Translations under genes and position numbers: made by a program | Shown here: in pieces, positions 11,161 through 22,949 of the stretch | How the letters are laid out: each line of letters opens with the position of its first letter | How positions within the stretch are numbered: position 1 is the stretch's first letter | Assembly: GCA_019925795.1 (NCBI GenBank) | Contig: CM034311.1 | Coordinates: 42,077,472 to 42,141,471 of the forward strand | Direction: 5' to 3' | Origin: Dendrobium chrysotoxum | Taxonomy: Eukaryota; Streptophyta; Magnoliopsida; Asparagales; Orchidaceae | DNA: 64,000 bases | Notes under the pieces: generated by a model | What the model saw: only the letters and a program-made list of their open reading frames with translations | Told to the model about the DNA's origin: nothing | The model's database searches: none

Positions 11161-12465
11161 CATAGGCTGTAAATATTTAAAGGTTTTGCAGCATTTGGGA
11201 AAAGATTCAGTTTCTGGGGTTAGAAGTGTCAGATTGAGCTCAAATTTGGAGGGTTGGTCTTAGAGACATGTCTGGATAATATGCAATTGACGGACCATGA
11301 TTTGGGGGTCATTTGATTGGGTTTCTAGGTGACAGAAAGTGCACCCAGAAAGGGTTTCAGGACCTAGGTCCTTGACCTTAAAGGTTTGATTTGGAATGCT
11401 GGATTTGGGTTGGATTTGAGAGTTAAATGATTGACCTTGAACCATTCATATCAATGGAAATCAAATGAATGATTGAAATTAATTGGATATGATTTGAAAT
11501 TTGATTGAATGTTGATTGAAGGCTAGATTAAAGATTGAGTTGAAAGGTAAAGCTGGGTTTGATTGGGATTGAATTGGGTCTTTATTAGGACCTTTATGAC
11601 TGAGGGGTGGATATCTCCTCATCATTAGGTCACTAAAAAGAAACCCAAGTGGGTCCTAGTGACCTCATACAAAAATGAGGTCAATAATGATATGCATGTA
11701 TGATGCATACATGCATTGTCTGCTTGCTTGCATAACCCATTAACATGATGATTCAGTGCTTGCATGCAGTGCATAATATATTTACAAGCCAGTGTAATGT
11801 GTTGGCACTGCACAATGTATTTTGCATATTGGATAGCATGCTTGCATGATGTATTTTTTGTATTTTGCGACGTGCATATGCATGATATGAATGCATCTGT
11901 GCACATTTCAATGCATGGAGTTGTTTTTGCAACATTTAGTTATAGCTAGCTGTGCAAATGAACCTTGTTGAGAAGTATGCATGATTTCATTCTAGAATCT
12001 GCAAACGCCTTCTATCCGCTTGTGTGAGTGTTGTGAATACGGTGGTGTGGCGCTGCGCTATATGGATTGCCCGTTGCTTATTGGTGTTGGTCGTCGATTT
12101 TGACTGTTTTCGCTCGATTTGACTATGATGTGCTCCCTCTTAGGTAAATTCGACGCTCCAATCACAGCGGTGTAGTTCGTTTGGTGATCGAAGATCGTTT
12201 TACCATTCAAGTGATGTGTCACGCCCGTCGACCATCGCTTGAGTCACCAAATTTGCCTATTTTGCTCACGCTGATTTGGTGGATATGTGGAGGTCAACAA
12301 AGTCATGATGAGAGTTCACTATATAAGGTATCAATGGGACCAATGCCTCCATTTGAAGAAGAAGAAGAGGAGTTCGTGAAATGATATTAGGGTTTGAACT
12401 TGAGTAGGCATTATCAGGACCAATGACATTGAAATCAAAAATTAAGAAAAAAATAGATTTTAGAA
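11161..12465. other. non-coding; TGCATG-rich stretch
   Basis: No gene is supported. 11690-11990 is dense in TGCATG/GCATGC steps and gives overlapping short ORFs on both strands that are artefacts of this bias. About 12000-12400 resembles an LTR-type region with short inverted 'cgatttgac' motifs but has no definable ends. Confidence 0.35.
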
Positions 12466-12665
12466 TTTACAATTTATATTGTACCAACTTTTGAACCAAC
12501 GAGTTTAATCTTGACTTGTTCAAACTTGAGCTTGCATAATATACGATCTCTAATCCGAGCTTGGGCTCGAGCGCACTACTCAATAGTCTCAATAAGCTCA
12601 ACTTGTGAGCTCATTCACGAGTCAAGTTTTGAGCCGACTCACGTGTTAACTTGGCTCACTTATTC
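12466..12665. mobile_element. degenerate hAT-like MITE
   Basis: Recurring 'gagctt', 'ctcgag', 'gagctcattcacgagtcaag' and 'gccgactcacg' blocks match the internal style of the better preserved element at 53467-53920. The ends have decayed and no target duplication is visible. Confidence 0.4.
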
Positions 12666-13743
12666 TCCTAGTAAAAGACAAAAAAGAAAAATAATTGAAA
12701 TCTAACATGAGAAGATAATTCAAAAAAGATACTAGGGGTAAATGATGACTTCAACCATAATATATCTTCCACTCTAAAGGATCACAGTTGTCATACCACG
12801 TGAATGAGGTTCTGGTGGGTCTCTATGTTTTAACATCTCGTTTGTTTTTATCAATATCATGTCTCATTTGTTAAGGGGAGGGAAGAGGAATTTAGAGTTT
12901 TGAAGAGGATCATCATCCTTAGATCTCGTGTGATTGGAAATAATTTCATGAACAACCTTAAGTGGTAACTTTAGGAAACATACATATTAAGTCTATATTA
13001 CCTTAAGGAGGGGAATAGTCAATATCCTTTTTCTAGATAGTGATACAAAGGGGAGCTACTAAAAGAATATGAGTAGTATTCTCCAGTGTGAAATTGCCAA
13101 CACCATACTATTGACCATTGTTCATTAAATTTAATCTTCAAATTAGCTACCATCTACGTACTATTGCAAGGGTAAAGTTGATTGCTTAATTTTGGTGCAT
13201 AGGGTGGTTATGCACTTTTTGCTTATGAGTCCATTCGATTGCTTTAAATAAAATCAAAACTGAAATAATGAATGAAAACAAAATTCTTATCACCTCTCAT
13301 ATATATTTTATATTGAAAAAGCTACCCAATGAGGCCAAAAGAAAGCCAACTTCCTGCTTTTTAGATCATGAAATGGATTTCTGACAGATAGATAATTCAG
13401 GTTCAGTCTGACATATCAAATAAGTTATAAGCCACTTCAACACTTAAACTAAACAATAAGTCTAAATTTGGATGCTGGGAATTTAAGTGAAAAAAATTTA
13501 CAAAATTCCAATCAACAACTCTAGATTCATAATCAACCCACAAATATCTGAAGTTCATTTCGTTTCTTTCCCCTTCCTTCCAAAGGAAAAACCAAAAAAC
13601 AAAAACTTTAGGAACCCAAAAATTAGCTACATTCTGTTGTAACATTTAGTCCTTCAATGGGACGCGTAAACCTTTAAAATTTAATTTCTCAGCATTGCCT
13701 ATTGTAGTTTAAGTACAGGAAATGCCTCCCAACTCTTGACTAA
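12666..13743. other. intergenic, nothing recognised
   Basis: AT-rich sequence without a supported gene, RNA gene or transposon end. The 80-codon minus-strand ORF at 13403-13645 has no recognisable domain. Confidence 0.4.
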
Positions 13744-14176
13744 GAGGTTATTTGGTTGGATTACTTTAGGATATAAAATATTTTAAATGTAGGGGTTTTA
13801 TAAAATTTGGTGTTTGGTTGGAATACAAAATGAGGCAAAGTAAAGTATAGTAAATGTAATGTAAAGTGAAGTAGTTCATTTTGAGTAAAAAACAAATTCC
13901 TCTAATTTTGAGTGAAAGTGTTTACATCACAAGTTTGCTTGGCCGCCACCCGCCTCCAGCCACCACCACCGGTCGTCGCCACCATCTCGGTAACTAGCCA
14001 CCATTGCCATCTGTTGGCTGTCACCATTAAGGACTTTACATTCATGACTTCTAACAAAATAAAAAAAAAATCATTCACCTACATTCATCCAAACAACTTC
14101 AAAATATTCTTTTTAAATTACATTCTTTTTACACTGCATTCTTTTTTTAGTCAAAATAATATAACCAAATAACCCC
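13744..14176. mobile_element. Harbinger/Tourist-like MITE, ~430 bp
   Basis: The left end GAGGTTATTTGGTTGGATTA and the right end (reverse complement GGGGTTATTTGGTTATATT) form terminal inverted repeats containing the GTTATTTGGTT core. A second inner 'gtttggttggaatac' copy follows the left end. The middle holds a short GC-rich 'ccaccaccaccgg' tract. The flanking target duplication is uncertain. The small ORF inside is not a gene. Confidence 0.55.
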
Positions 14177-14233
14177 AAGTAGTTGGAGAGCTTTAACTTA
14201 TGTGTACGTGCATATTACAATTTCCATAGCAGG

Positions 14234-14696
14234 TCATGTCTGACCTGCACCATTTGCATCATAATCAGTGATTAGAACCGCGCCATAAGATTCATTAGAT
14301 TCTTCCTCTTCCAAGAAATTAGCTCTAGCATTCAGTGCTAACTTCTGGCAAACAAGCCAGAAAAGAGAAGCATCAAGAGCCAGGAAGGCAGCTCCACCAA
14401 ATAGTCCATTCTTAGCAGTAGGGCATTCATATTCCATCCCCTCATGTCCATTCAGACTGCAGTGGAAGCCTTCTGTATCTGTCGCCAACATCATCATAGC
14501 TTCAGCAAACACCGAAACCAACCTGCTCTTCGCATCAAAATTCATCAGTAAGAGCTCAATGATTAAACAGTAGAACAGTGCTGAATACTTACACAGCCAC
14601 AAACAAAGTATACACGCAAAGTCATGCTATAGAATCGAGAGCCTTTTGGAACAGATTTCCCTTTGTAGGGGAAAAACACAGAAAGGAGACCGAGAG
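14234..14696 (-). pseudogene. DUF1218-type plant membrane protein, 3' exons only
   Basis: Two minus-strand exons. The first (about 14696-14593) starts after 'ctgcag', contains FFPYKGKSVPKG and ends at a strong GTAAGT donor. The last exon (14522 or 14528 down to the stop at 14234) encodes FAEAMMMLATDTEGFHCSLN, then CPTAKNGLFGG, ALDASLFWLV and an acidic tail. These blocks match the C-terminal half of the DUF1218 family, small four-helix plant membrane proteins; relatives in this family affect cell-wall lignin. The exact acceptor is unclear: only the 14528 choice keeps the frame. The N-terminal exons are not found, because an RTE LINE starts 46 bp upstream of the first visible acceptor. It could be a live gene with a distant first exon or a 5'-truncated remnant. 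Confidence 0.7.
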
Positions 14697-14741
14697 CTGC
14701 AGATATCACCGGCAAAACTGTATATTGGACTCTGGCTGGTG

Positions 14742-15500
14742 CAACAACAACAACAACAACAACATCAAGCCTTTGTCCCATTACGTGGGATCGGCTACAT
14801 GAATCCTTTTTCTTCATTGCGTCCTATTTAAAAGTCAAATTCTCGTTTAAATCTAATAAAAAAAAGTTCATTTCTAATATTTTCTAACCAAGTCTTTTTA
14901 GGTCTACATATACATTTCTTAACATAAGTCAAATCTAATATCTCTATTTTCCTAAGGCCGCCGTTTTATGTGACCATATCATCTAAGGCGACTCTCTCTA
15001 ATCTTATCTTCCGTTGGAGCTACTCTAACATTTTCACGTATATGCTCATTTCGTATCCTATATCTAGGGGTAAAGCCACTCATCCACCTGAGCATCCTCA
15101 TCTCTGCAACACTCAACTTAGTATTATGCTTCTCTTTTAATGGCTAACATTCGGCACCATAAAGCATTGTAGATCTCACCACCATCTTATAGAATTTTCC
15201 CTTAAGTTTGAGGAGGACTTTTCTATTACACAACAAGCCTGATGGATTCCTCCAGTTCAACCATCCAATTTGAATTATTTTGATAATATCCTCATCTATT
15301 TCACCATCACTCTGAACAATAAATCCAAGATATCCAACACTCGCAAACGAAGCCTAAGATTGGTCGAAAAAAGTAGTCTAAATTTCTCAAGGATATACAT
15401 TTTTATTTTCATATGAAATGTCAATAGAACTATTTGTGACGGCTCATTCTCTTCAAAATATTTCTTTGTAGCTCGATTCGACTTAACCATTTCTTTTCAT
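14742..15500 (-). mobile_element. RTE-type LINE, 5'-truncated 3' end
   Basis: On the minus strand the element ends in a (TTG)n tail (plus-strand CAA run from 14742), as plant RTE LINEs do. Upstream of the tail the minus strand encodes reverse-transcriptase C-terminal blocks: IDEDI..IQIGWLNWR, LKLKGKFYK, MLYGAE, LSVAEMRMLRWM and YGHIKRR. In-frame stops show it is dead. It lies directly against the DUF1218 exons, probably within or replacing their upstream intron. Confidence 0.85.
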
Positions 15501-15841
15501 AGGATTCGATCGGGTTCTTCATAAACCAATTCTTTACGAGATCATTTGAGACCTAATTTCTTATTGTGATAATTATTGCCAAACTACCAATGCCATTGAC
15601 CTGATTTTCTAGGACATATATATTGATCATCTATCAATACTAACTGCTCCATCATATTTAGTTGGTGTCCAATATTTTTATCCCAATATTATAAGTTGAT
15701 CAGATCCAACCTAAGGTCCTTTAAACCCTAAAATTTGAACTAAAATATGTCCATTTGACTTGACAAGAATTAAAGAATTATCTATATTGTATTTTATTTT
15801 CTCCAATCTTGGCCTAAACATGAAAAAGGCTTGAATCCTTG

Positions 15842-15844
<3 letters not shown>

Positions 15845-15888
<44 letters not shown>
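15845..15888. repeat. (GA)n microsatellite
   Basis: About 22 uninterrupted GA units. The Ser/Leu-repeat ORF on the other strand is an artefact of this repeat. Confidence 0.95.
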
Positions 15889-15890
<2 letters not shown>

Positions 15891-16030
15891 CTTTTTTAAG
15901 GAATATAAATTCTTATTATTATACACCTTATATTTATTTATCTATATATTTCAAAGATTTGAGATTTAAAGCATATACTTCATTCTTGTAAAGTTCTCAA
16001 TCTTATATTAAATTAGTTAAATTTACATTA

Positions 16031-16161
16031 CGGTTTTATTTGAGGTAGTTTTCTTAGTGCTTTCTAAAGCAGTTTTTTAATAAATAAAAAATTGAACTAA
16101 AACTTTTTGTACTAGAAAGCTGCTTTATATGGTAATAAAATAAGTTGTTTCAAACGAAGTC
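16031..16161. mobile_element. Tourist-like MITE
   Basis: A near-palindromic element of about 130 bp: 'cggttttatttgaggtag...agtgctttctaaagcag' on the left, 'agctgctttat...gtttcaaacgaagtc' on the right. TTA and TAA flank it, as expected for PIF/Harbinger MITEs with a 3-bp target. A degenerate second copy starts immediately at 16165. Confidence 0.6.
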
Positions 16162-16164
16162 TAA

Positions 16165-16990
16165 GATTTTATTTGAGATAGCTTTCTTACTATTATTTTT
16201 AGGTCATAATCATAATTTTTGTTTGGCTACTTTTTTTTACTACTTTTAATAATTTTTTGTGATAGGAAGCTGCTTTCTACATCTTTTCAAAAAAATATTT
16301 TCTTTTTATGGTAAATTTATGACCACCTTTTATGCAAAGTATTTTGTGATTAATTGATCATCAATTATACAAATAAAACCTTTTATCATAAGTGATTCCT
16401 TTTGCATGAGAAGATATTTTTTTTTTTCAATATGTAAAAACTTCTAAATTTGTTGAAATTAAATTAAATATATGAATTATTAAAAATATCTTGAATATAT
16501 TTAATCATTTTATTAGTGAAATATTTAAATAAAATTATTTTTAGTTGTGCTTCTATTTTTAATATGATCATTCTTTTTTCACAAAGTCGGTGAATAATTA
16601 TATTATTATAAAATTAAAAAAAATGATGTCCATATAGTTTATAGTAAACACCATGATATAAAGCCTAGAAACAAAATAAAATAAAATAAAATACAATAAG
16701 AATTGTTATTCCTCTTTTAAGAAAAAGATTGGTAAACACACACACTAATTAGATTTTAATCATAGAGCTCAACCTTAATTTTGGTCTACATTATAAAAAA
16801 TATCAAGTAATTAATTAAAATCTATAAGTAACAAAAAAGAATTTGTATTATGAATAATGCCTAAAATTCTTTTTTTTTTTTTCAAAATTAAAACCACTGT
16901 ATTTATTGCAAATACAAAGTTTAATGTGTTTAAAATTTTGTTCAAATTGAACAACTTATTTTAGGTGAAATGGACTAAAGAGATAATATT
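16165..16990. other. AT-rich DNA with a partial Tourist-like copy
   Basis: 16165-16300 begins like another Tourist-family member ('gattttatttgagatagctttctta') but its right end is not clear. The remainder is AT-rich with poly-A/T runs, and nothing further is recognised. Confidence 0.4.
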
Positions 16991-16995
16991 ATATC

Positions 16996-18771
16996 TGAAA
17001 CGTCACCAAAAATAGTCTTGATCCAGCACGAATCTCAAAGCAAAATTAAGTTGAAAGCTTCTGAAATTAAATCTGGGACCATCCAAACTCTGATTTTAGC
17101 AAACATATAGTTGAACTGAACGTCTCAAAAATACGAACCCAACGACACCAAATTCAACTCAATCGAGCCCAAATGAGTCCAAATCAAAGACCCAAAGCGC
17201 ATTTGGAAGGTTCAAACCATAATCTGAATTACCAAATGGCTTCCAAACGTGACATTCTTATAGTCAAATCGAGTGGCTCGGCGAGATGAATCCAACGAGC
17301 CCAAGATCACTAAATTCTGATATCATTAAGGCATTCAAATGGCCATTAAACAGTTCATGATCAAGGGGATCAATATCGACCGTTCATTCAAACCACTCCC
17401 ATTTTGACCTTGATCCTCCACATATTTACAAGCCATTACACTCTCAAAAAACTATAAATAGCCCCCACTCTTCTCATGAAAGGGGGGAAGGAGGAGGGGA
17501 GAAGGAAAGAAGTTGGAAGCTGACTTGCTACCGACCACCGCCGGACTTCTGCCAGTCCGTCGATCGTCAATGGACTTCCGACAGTCCGCCGACCATCGCA
17601 GGACTTCTGTCAATCTGTCCACCATTACCGGACTTCCGCCTGTCCGCCGACCATGGCCGGACTTCCGTCCATCTGCTGACCATCGCCGGAGTTCTTTCCG
17701 ACCACTACCAGACTTCCGTAAGTCCGCCGACCACCGTCGGACTTCCGTAAGTCCGTCGACCACCGTCGGACTTCCGTAAGTCTGCCGACCATCGCCAGAC
17801 TTCCGCCAGTCCGCCGACCACCGCTGAATTTCTGCTTGTTTGATGACCACCGTCAGAGTTCTTCCCGATCACCTCCAGACTTCAACTACGGTCCTACGGA
17901 CCTTCATCGCTCAACTATGGTCCTTCCGACCACCGTCGCCCATCGACTACGATCTTCCCGACCTCCGTCGCCCGCCTATTACGATCTTCCCGACCTCTGT
18001 CTCCCGCTGATTACGGTATTCCCGACCTCCATCACTCGCCGACTATGATCCTTCCAACCACTATCGCCCAACTATAATATTTCCGACCATGGTCGCCCGC
18101 CGACTATGATCCTTTCGACCACCGTCGCCTGACTACGGTCTTTTCAACCATCGTCGCCCACTGACTACAGTCTTCCCGACCTCCGTTGCCTGTCGATTAT
18201 GGTCTTCCCGACCTCTGTCGCCCGCTAACTACGGTCTTCCCGACCTCCGTCACTCGCCGACTATGGTCCTTCCAACCACTATCGCCCAACTATGGTCTTT
18301 CCGACCATGGTCGCCAGCCGACTATGATCCTTTCGACCACCGTCGCCTGACTACGGCCTTTTCAACCTCCGTCACCCGCCGACTACTATCCTTCTAACCA
18401 CTGTCATCCGAATACGATCTTTCCAACCTCCATTGCCAGCCGACTATGGTCTTGCCGATCAAACAAACATATCAACTCTGATTTCCACCATGTAACGAAC
18501 TCTGTATGATGTATATTTGCTACATCAAACCAAGACATCCCTCCTAAGGAAGGGACTCATTTGTAATCGACTACATATACTAGTGGATTCATTCAAATTG
18601 GGCCAGGCCCCGTGATTTTTCCCCTTTTAAGGGGTTTCTACGTAAAAATTTTGGTGTCTCTTATGAGGGCTGTACCCCTACTTATTTATCTGTTTATGTG
18701 CTAGATTTTCGTACAAAGCTAAGATGCTAAAATTTATCTCTCTACCGCCGCGAATATTCTAGGACGCAATA
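16996..18771 (+). mobile_element. solo LTR (Copia-type), long form, ATATC target duplication
   Basis: The left end is TGAAACGTCACC at 16996, and the right end GCAATA at 18771 (a CA end mutated to TA). ATATC flanks both sides (16991-16995 and 18772-18776). Inside are a TATA box (AACTATAAATAG at about 17448), a minisatellite (17513-18440), and a U5-like end with 'ggccccgtgatttttcc' and 'ctacgtaaaaattttggtgt', typical of plant Copia LTRs. It is homologous to 20581-21577 on both sides of the minisatellite. No internal region remains, so it arose by LTR-LTR recombination. Confidence 0.85.
17513..18440. repeat. minisatellite inside the LTR (29-bp then ~36-bp units)
   Basis: 17513-17870 is a tandem array of about 29-bp units of the type GACTTCCGYMAGTCCGCCGACCAYCG. 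17870-18440 continues as units of about 36 bp of the type GACTACGGTCTTCCCGACCT followed by CCGTCGCCCGC. It lies between the TATA box and the U5 part of the LTR. The Arg/Ser-rich ORFs on both strands are artefacts of the repeat. Confidence 0.9.
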
Positions 18772-18817
18772 ATATCAACTAAAAAATTCATTGTTCCAAA
18801 AAAAAATATTTATTACC

Positions 18818-18822
<5 letters not shown>

Positions 18823-18902
<80 letters not shown>
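18823..18902. repeat. (AT)n microsatellite
   Basis: About 40 AT units directly downstream of the solo LTR. Confidence 0.97.
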
Positions 18903-18904
<2 letters not shown>

Positions 18905-18992
18905 CTAAATAAATTATTCAAATTTGAGATAATATGATTTACTCTTTCTTTAAAATAATTATAATTTATTTATTTAATCAAGTGTTAATTAA

Positions 18993-19655
18993 AGAGTAAA
19001 AGCCCAAAATAATCTTCCGATGATAAGTAAATTTCCAATTTAGTCTTAGATTTTCATGATGGCCAAATTTAATCCCCCGACTATTAGAAAATATCCCGAT
19101 TTGATTATAAGACTAAAAGTAATAGTTCAAATTAATTCCAACAGTTAAATATGAGGGCATTTTGGATATTATAGTATATGTGATATTATATTATTTTTTG
19201 TTATTTAACATATTAAAATAAATACAAAATCATAATGGAAGTTAGCTAATTAAATAACAAGAGTGAATAATTAACAAACGTGGTTAACTTCAATTATAAT
19301 TTTTATATTTATTTTAATATTATAAATGATAAAATATATAATAATAATAATAATCTCACATACACTCTAATATCCAAAATGTCCTCCCATTTAACTGTTG
19401 GGGTTAACTTTAACTATTATTTTTAGCCATGAGATTAAATTGAGACATTTTTTCATAGTGGGGGACTTAGTTGAGACATTATGAAAGTTTTGAATTCGTT
19501 TGTGACGGCTTTTTTATTAATTTTTAAAATGGAATTTTAGTAAAAAAAATTTATTTTTTGTACTAAAATTCTGTTTTAAGAAGCAATAAAAAAATTATTC
19601 CAAACAAAGTCTGAATATTTATCAATGGTCAGAAGATTATTTTGAACTTTTACTT
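18993..19655. mobile_element. MULE-derived element with perfect 9-bp target duplication
   Basis: The ends AGAGTAAAAG...CAAAATAATCTTC and the reverse complement of GAAGATTATTTTGAACTTTTACTT form terminal inverted repeats. GTTAATTAA flanks both sides (18984-18992 and 19656-19664), a perfect 9-bp duplication as made by Mutator-type transposases. No transposase is present. The internal sequence has further inverted 'tttaactgttgg...ccaacagttaaa' arms. A Tourist MITE is nested near the right end (about 19493-19612). Confidence 0.85.
19493..19612. mobile_element. Tourist-like MITE nested in the MULE
   Basis: 'gaattcgtttgtgacggctttttta' on the left and 'agaagcaataaaaaaattattccaaacaaagtc' on the right match the family ends seen at 52004-52123. 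The outer element keeps its perfect target duplication, so this copy inserted later. Confidence 0.6.
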
Positions 19656-20128
19656 GTTAATTAAATATGATTTTTTTAAAAAGTGTTTGCCGTTTCTCCT
19701 CGAAAAAGCTATTTAATAAATATAACAAATATTTTTTTTCGTGCGGAGCACTACGGGCAACCATTAAAGCCTGCCAAATGTCAGCCCCATCCTAATCGGA
19801 TGATTTCACCCAAAAAAAAAAGCTGAACTTTGATGCATTCTCGCTCCAATTGTTTAAAATAAATTAAACATGGGACCCCAAAAGTGACCCGTTCGAGGGA
19901 CCAAGAATTAAGTGTGGCTCCCATTGAGTCCCTTAGAGAGAACTTAAATATTGAATGAGATAAACTTTTTATTTATAAATAAAATATATAAATTTATGTT
20001 AGGATACCCTACTAAATGCCATTTTTACTACATTATTTTTAATTTCACAATTTATGTATTATGCCAAATTATTAGATAATATAGCCAAATTATTATATAA
20101 ACATATCTAAATTATTAGATAATAACAA

Positions 20129-22081
20129 GGTTGTAAAAATCGGATCGGATAATAAATTGAAAAAAGAAGAGGTTCACGATTTGACTGATTTGATCGGTTC
20201 AATCAGGATCGAACCAGATGACGTAATAAATAATAATATTATTATTAAAATAATATTTTTTAATATAAATTTAATTTACATGAGTATATAATTTAATATA
20301 AATTATTACTAATTTATGTTAAATATTTTAATATAATTTATGCATATAAATTATATAACTAATTTATACTTAAAGTTTTAAATTTAAATATTTTCTAAAT
20401 GAAATAATAATGATATAATTATCATGCAAAAATATAAATTTATTAATATAAACAAAAAAATAGTTTTTATAATTTTAAATTTAAATCAATTTTTAAATTT
20501 TATTCACATTTAATATAAATTGCATTCACATATAAATTTATAAATTTAATATAAATTATTATTAATTTATGTTATATACTTGATATATCACCAAAAAATT
20601 ATCTTGATCGAGCACGAATCTCGAGGAAAAACTCAAGTTGGAAACTTCAAAAATTAATTCGAAGACCATTTAAACTCCGATTTCAGCAAGCTTATAGTCG
20701 AACTGAGCGTCTCGGAAATACAAACCCAACGACACCAAATTCGACTCAATCCGAGCCCAAATAGTCCAAATCAAGTACCCGAAGCGCTGTTGGAAACCTC
20801 GAACAGCAATTTGAGTTACCAAACAGTCTCCGATTTTGACGAGTTTATAGTCGAATCGAGCGGCTCGACGAGACGAATCCAACGAGCCCAAGATTGCAGA
20901 ATTCTGATACCATTAAGACCTTAAAATGCTCAATAAACGGTTCACAATCAAGGGATTCAATATCAGCCGTTCATCCGGATCACTCCTTATTTGCCTCTGA
21001 TCCCTCATCTATTTACGGGCTATGCCACTCCAGAAAACTATAAATAGCCCCTCATTTCTCTTAAGAAGGGAGCTAAGCCAAGAAGAGAAGAGGAGAAGAA
21101 GAAGAGAAGAGAAGTCTAGGAGGGAATAGCTCTTCCGCGACCACCGTCGGAACTCCGCCGGAACACCACCGGGACCTCGCCGGAACATCGCCGGAACACC
21201 GCCGGGCACCCGAAGCACGCCAGAGCTCGGCCCGACGCCTGAATAATGTCGTAATTCTGCCCAACTTCCAAGTAACGCCGGAATTCTGCCGGACACCCGA
21301 GTGACGTCAGAACTCTGATGGGCCTTGTAATCAACTTTCAATACTCATTGTAATATGATCTTACTGAATTTCAAGGATGAATCAGTCTCCTGTATTTCAA
21401 ACAACACTAGTGGAACTCTTTCAATTGGGCGTGGCCCCATGGTTTTTTCCTTTTCTAGGATTTTCCACGTAAAAAATTCTGGTGTTACTATTTCAATTCT
21501 GTTTGTGTGCTGGATATACGTACAATGCTGAGACCGAAATTTAAACTCTATCGCAGCGTATATTTAAGTCCGCAACAATACTTATATATAATTATATCTA
21601 TATATTATATATCAAATTTATTTGAATATTGTATATAAATGTTTTTCAAAAAAAAATACTCTTCAAAGTAATCTATCATGCACACACATAATACAACTAG
21701 TTATTTAGTCTCACATCACTTAGGAGTTTTTTCTTATGTTGTTTATATAACTTTCATTCTGTGTTTTTAGTAAAGATCTCACATTCAGTGGTAGAACCAT
21801 GTGGATATAATCAATTAAGGATTATTATATAATTTTTGGTTTTATTAACTAATATATTATATTTAAATTAATTTAATATTTAATAAAATATTTTTATATT
21901 AAATTAAAGTATTTAAATAAATTATGCATTGAACCGGCCGGTTCTTAAAAATCAGGATCGGTTCAACAATTTCCACCGATTTGATGTTAGGCTGGTCTTT
22001 CATGAGAACCGAATCAGTCACATGCCAATTCATGGTTGAACCGATTCGACTGGTTCGATTCGGTCCGATTTTCAAATCATG
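20129..22081. mobile_element. hAT-like terminal-inverted-repeat element split by a solo LTR
   Basis: The left end GGTTGTAAAAATCGGATCGG and the right end (reverse complement CATGATTTGAAAATCGGACC) are inverted, and both are followed inward by 'ggttc' and 'cgatttgat'-type sequence. The flanks are similar: gataataacaa on the left, gataatacaa on the right. The interior is very AT-rich with no transposase. The solo LTR at 20581-21577 lies inside it with its own target duplication. Confidence 0.6.
20581..21577 (+). mobile_element. solo LTR (Copia-type), short form, ATACT target duplication
   Basis: TGATATATCACC at 20581 to GCAACA at 21577, flanked by perfect ATACT duplications (20576-20580 and 21578-21582). 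The U3, the TATA box (AACTATAAATAG at about 21038) and the U5 ('ggccccatggttttttcc', 'ccacgtaaaaaattctggtgtt') match the long copy at 16996-18771. The middle has only about 200 bp of CCGGAAC-type repeats (about 21120-21315) where the long copy carries over 900 bp of minisatellite. Confidence 0.9.
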
Positions 22082-22710
22082 GATAATACAATTAAATTAT
22101 TAAACAATTACATGCATATTTATTTAAAAATATTGTGAATATTTACTAATATAGCTATATTATTTAATTATTTTTTCTTATAAATTAATTATATTAAAAA
22201 ATAATAGACAATTATATGATATCAATATTATATAGTAAAAATTGTTAAATTTTTTACAAAATATATGATGATATATACTCATATAAAATTTTTTTATCAC
22301 AAAAGTATCAATAAAAAACTTTAGGATCAAATGGTCTGAATGATTATTATTATTTTATTATTTTTAATTTGTTGGACTGGTTATAGTTGCTGGAATAGCA
22401 CGTGCCTCGGACCCACGATATCCTTCCATCACGTGATGGAAGCTCTGACACCACACGAAGCCTTTGCCCACAAGGCAGTCCTCTCACGCCCAGCACCCTC
22501 CACGCGGACTCCATATCTACCGTTCATCTATTTAAAAAAAAAAACTTATTTCGACGGCTCGATGCAGCTGAAAAATTAAAGCACCAAACGGTCAATTTTC
22601 TCGATCGCGCTTCGCTGTTACAAAGGATTCTACGAAAATGACCCTCTTTGGAGTTCGGTGAATCCATCACTTCCCCCGGAAGCAAGCTTCACATATATAT
22701 ATATACTCAA
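22082..22710. other. intergenic, nothing recognised
   Basis: AT-rich to 22380. A less AT-rich stretch at 22380-22680 has two overlapping short ORFs (79 codons each) without a recognisable domain. Confidence 0.4.
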
Positions 22711-22919
22711 GGTTTAGCTGAGTTGGTGGACGAGTATGATTGGAAACCTCTTAACTCATATTTGATTTCTCTCTCATGAGGTGCGACTCTTTAAGTGAGG
22801 AGAAAATAATTGTGTGACCCTGCACTTGTGGGATTGGTTGCTGTTAGGACCACTGAGGGATTAGTTAGGCCGCCATATGCCTCCTTTGGGGTTGTCAGCG
22901 GGTAGATACCCCCGTTCAC
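22711..22919 (+). mobile_element. tRNA-derived SINE
   Basis: Starts GGTTTAGCTGAGTTGGTGG, a pol III box A. About 45 bp on, 'tatttgatttctc' is a degenerate box B that is better kept in the second copy as TATTCGATTTCTC. It continues through 'gggattagttaggccg' and 'gtagatacccccgttc', shared with 27431-27640. AT-rich flanks on both sides make the target duplication ambiguous. Confidence 0.75.
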
Positions 22920-22949
22920 AAATATATATATTCTTAATATTAATAATTA

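Noticed and set aside
17452..17850. 132-codon Arg/Ser-rich minus-strand ORF and its plus-strand partner
   Set aside because: Both read through the 29-bp minisatellite of a solo LTR; the periodic peptide is an artefact of the tandem repeat.
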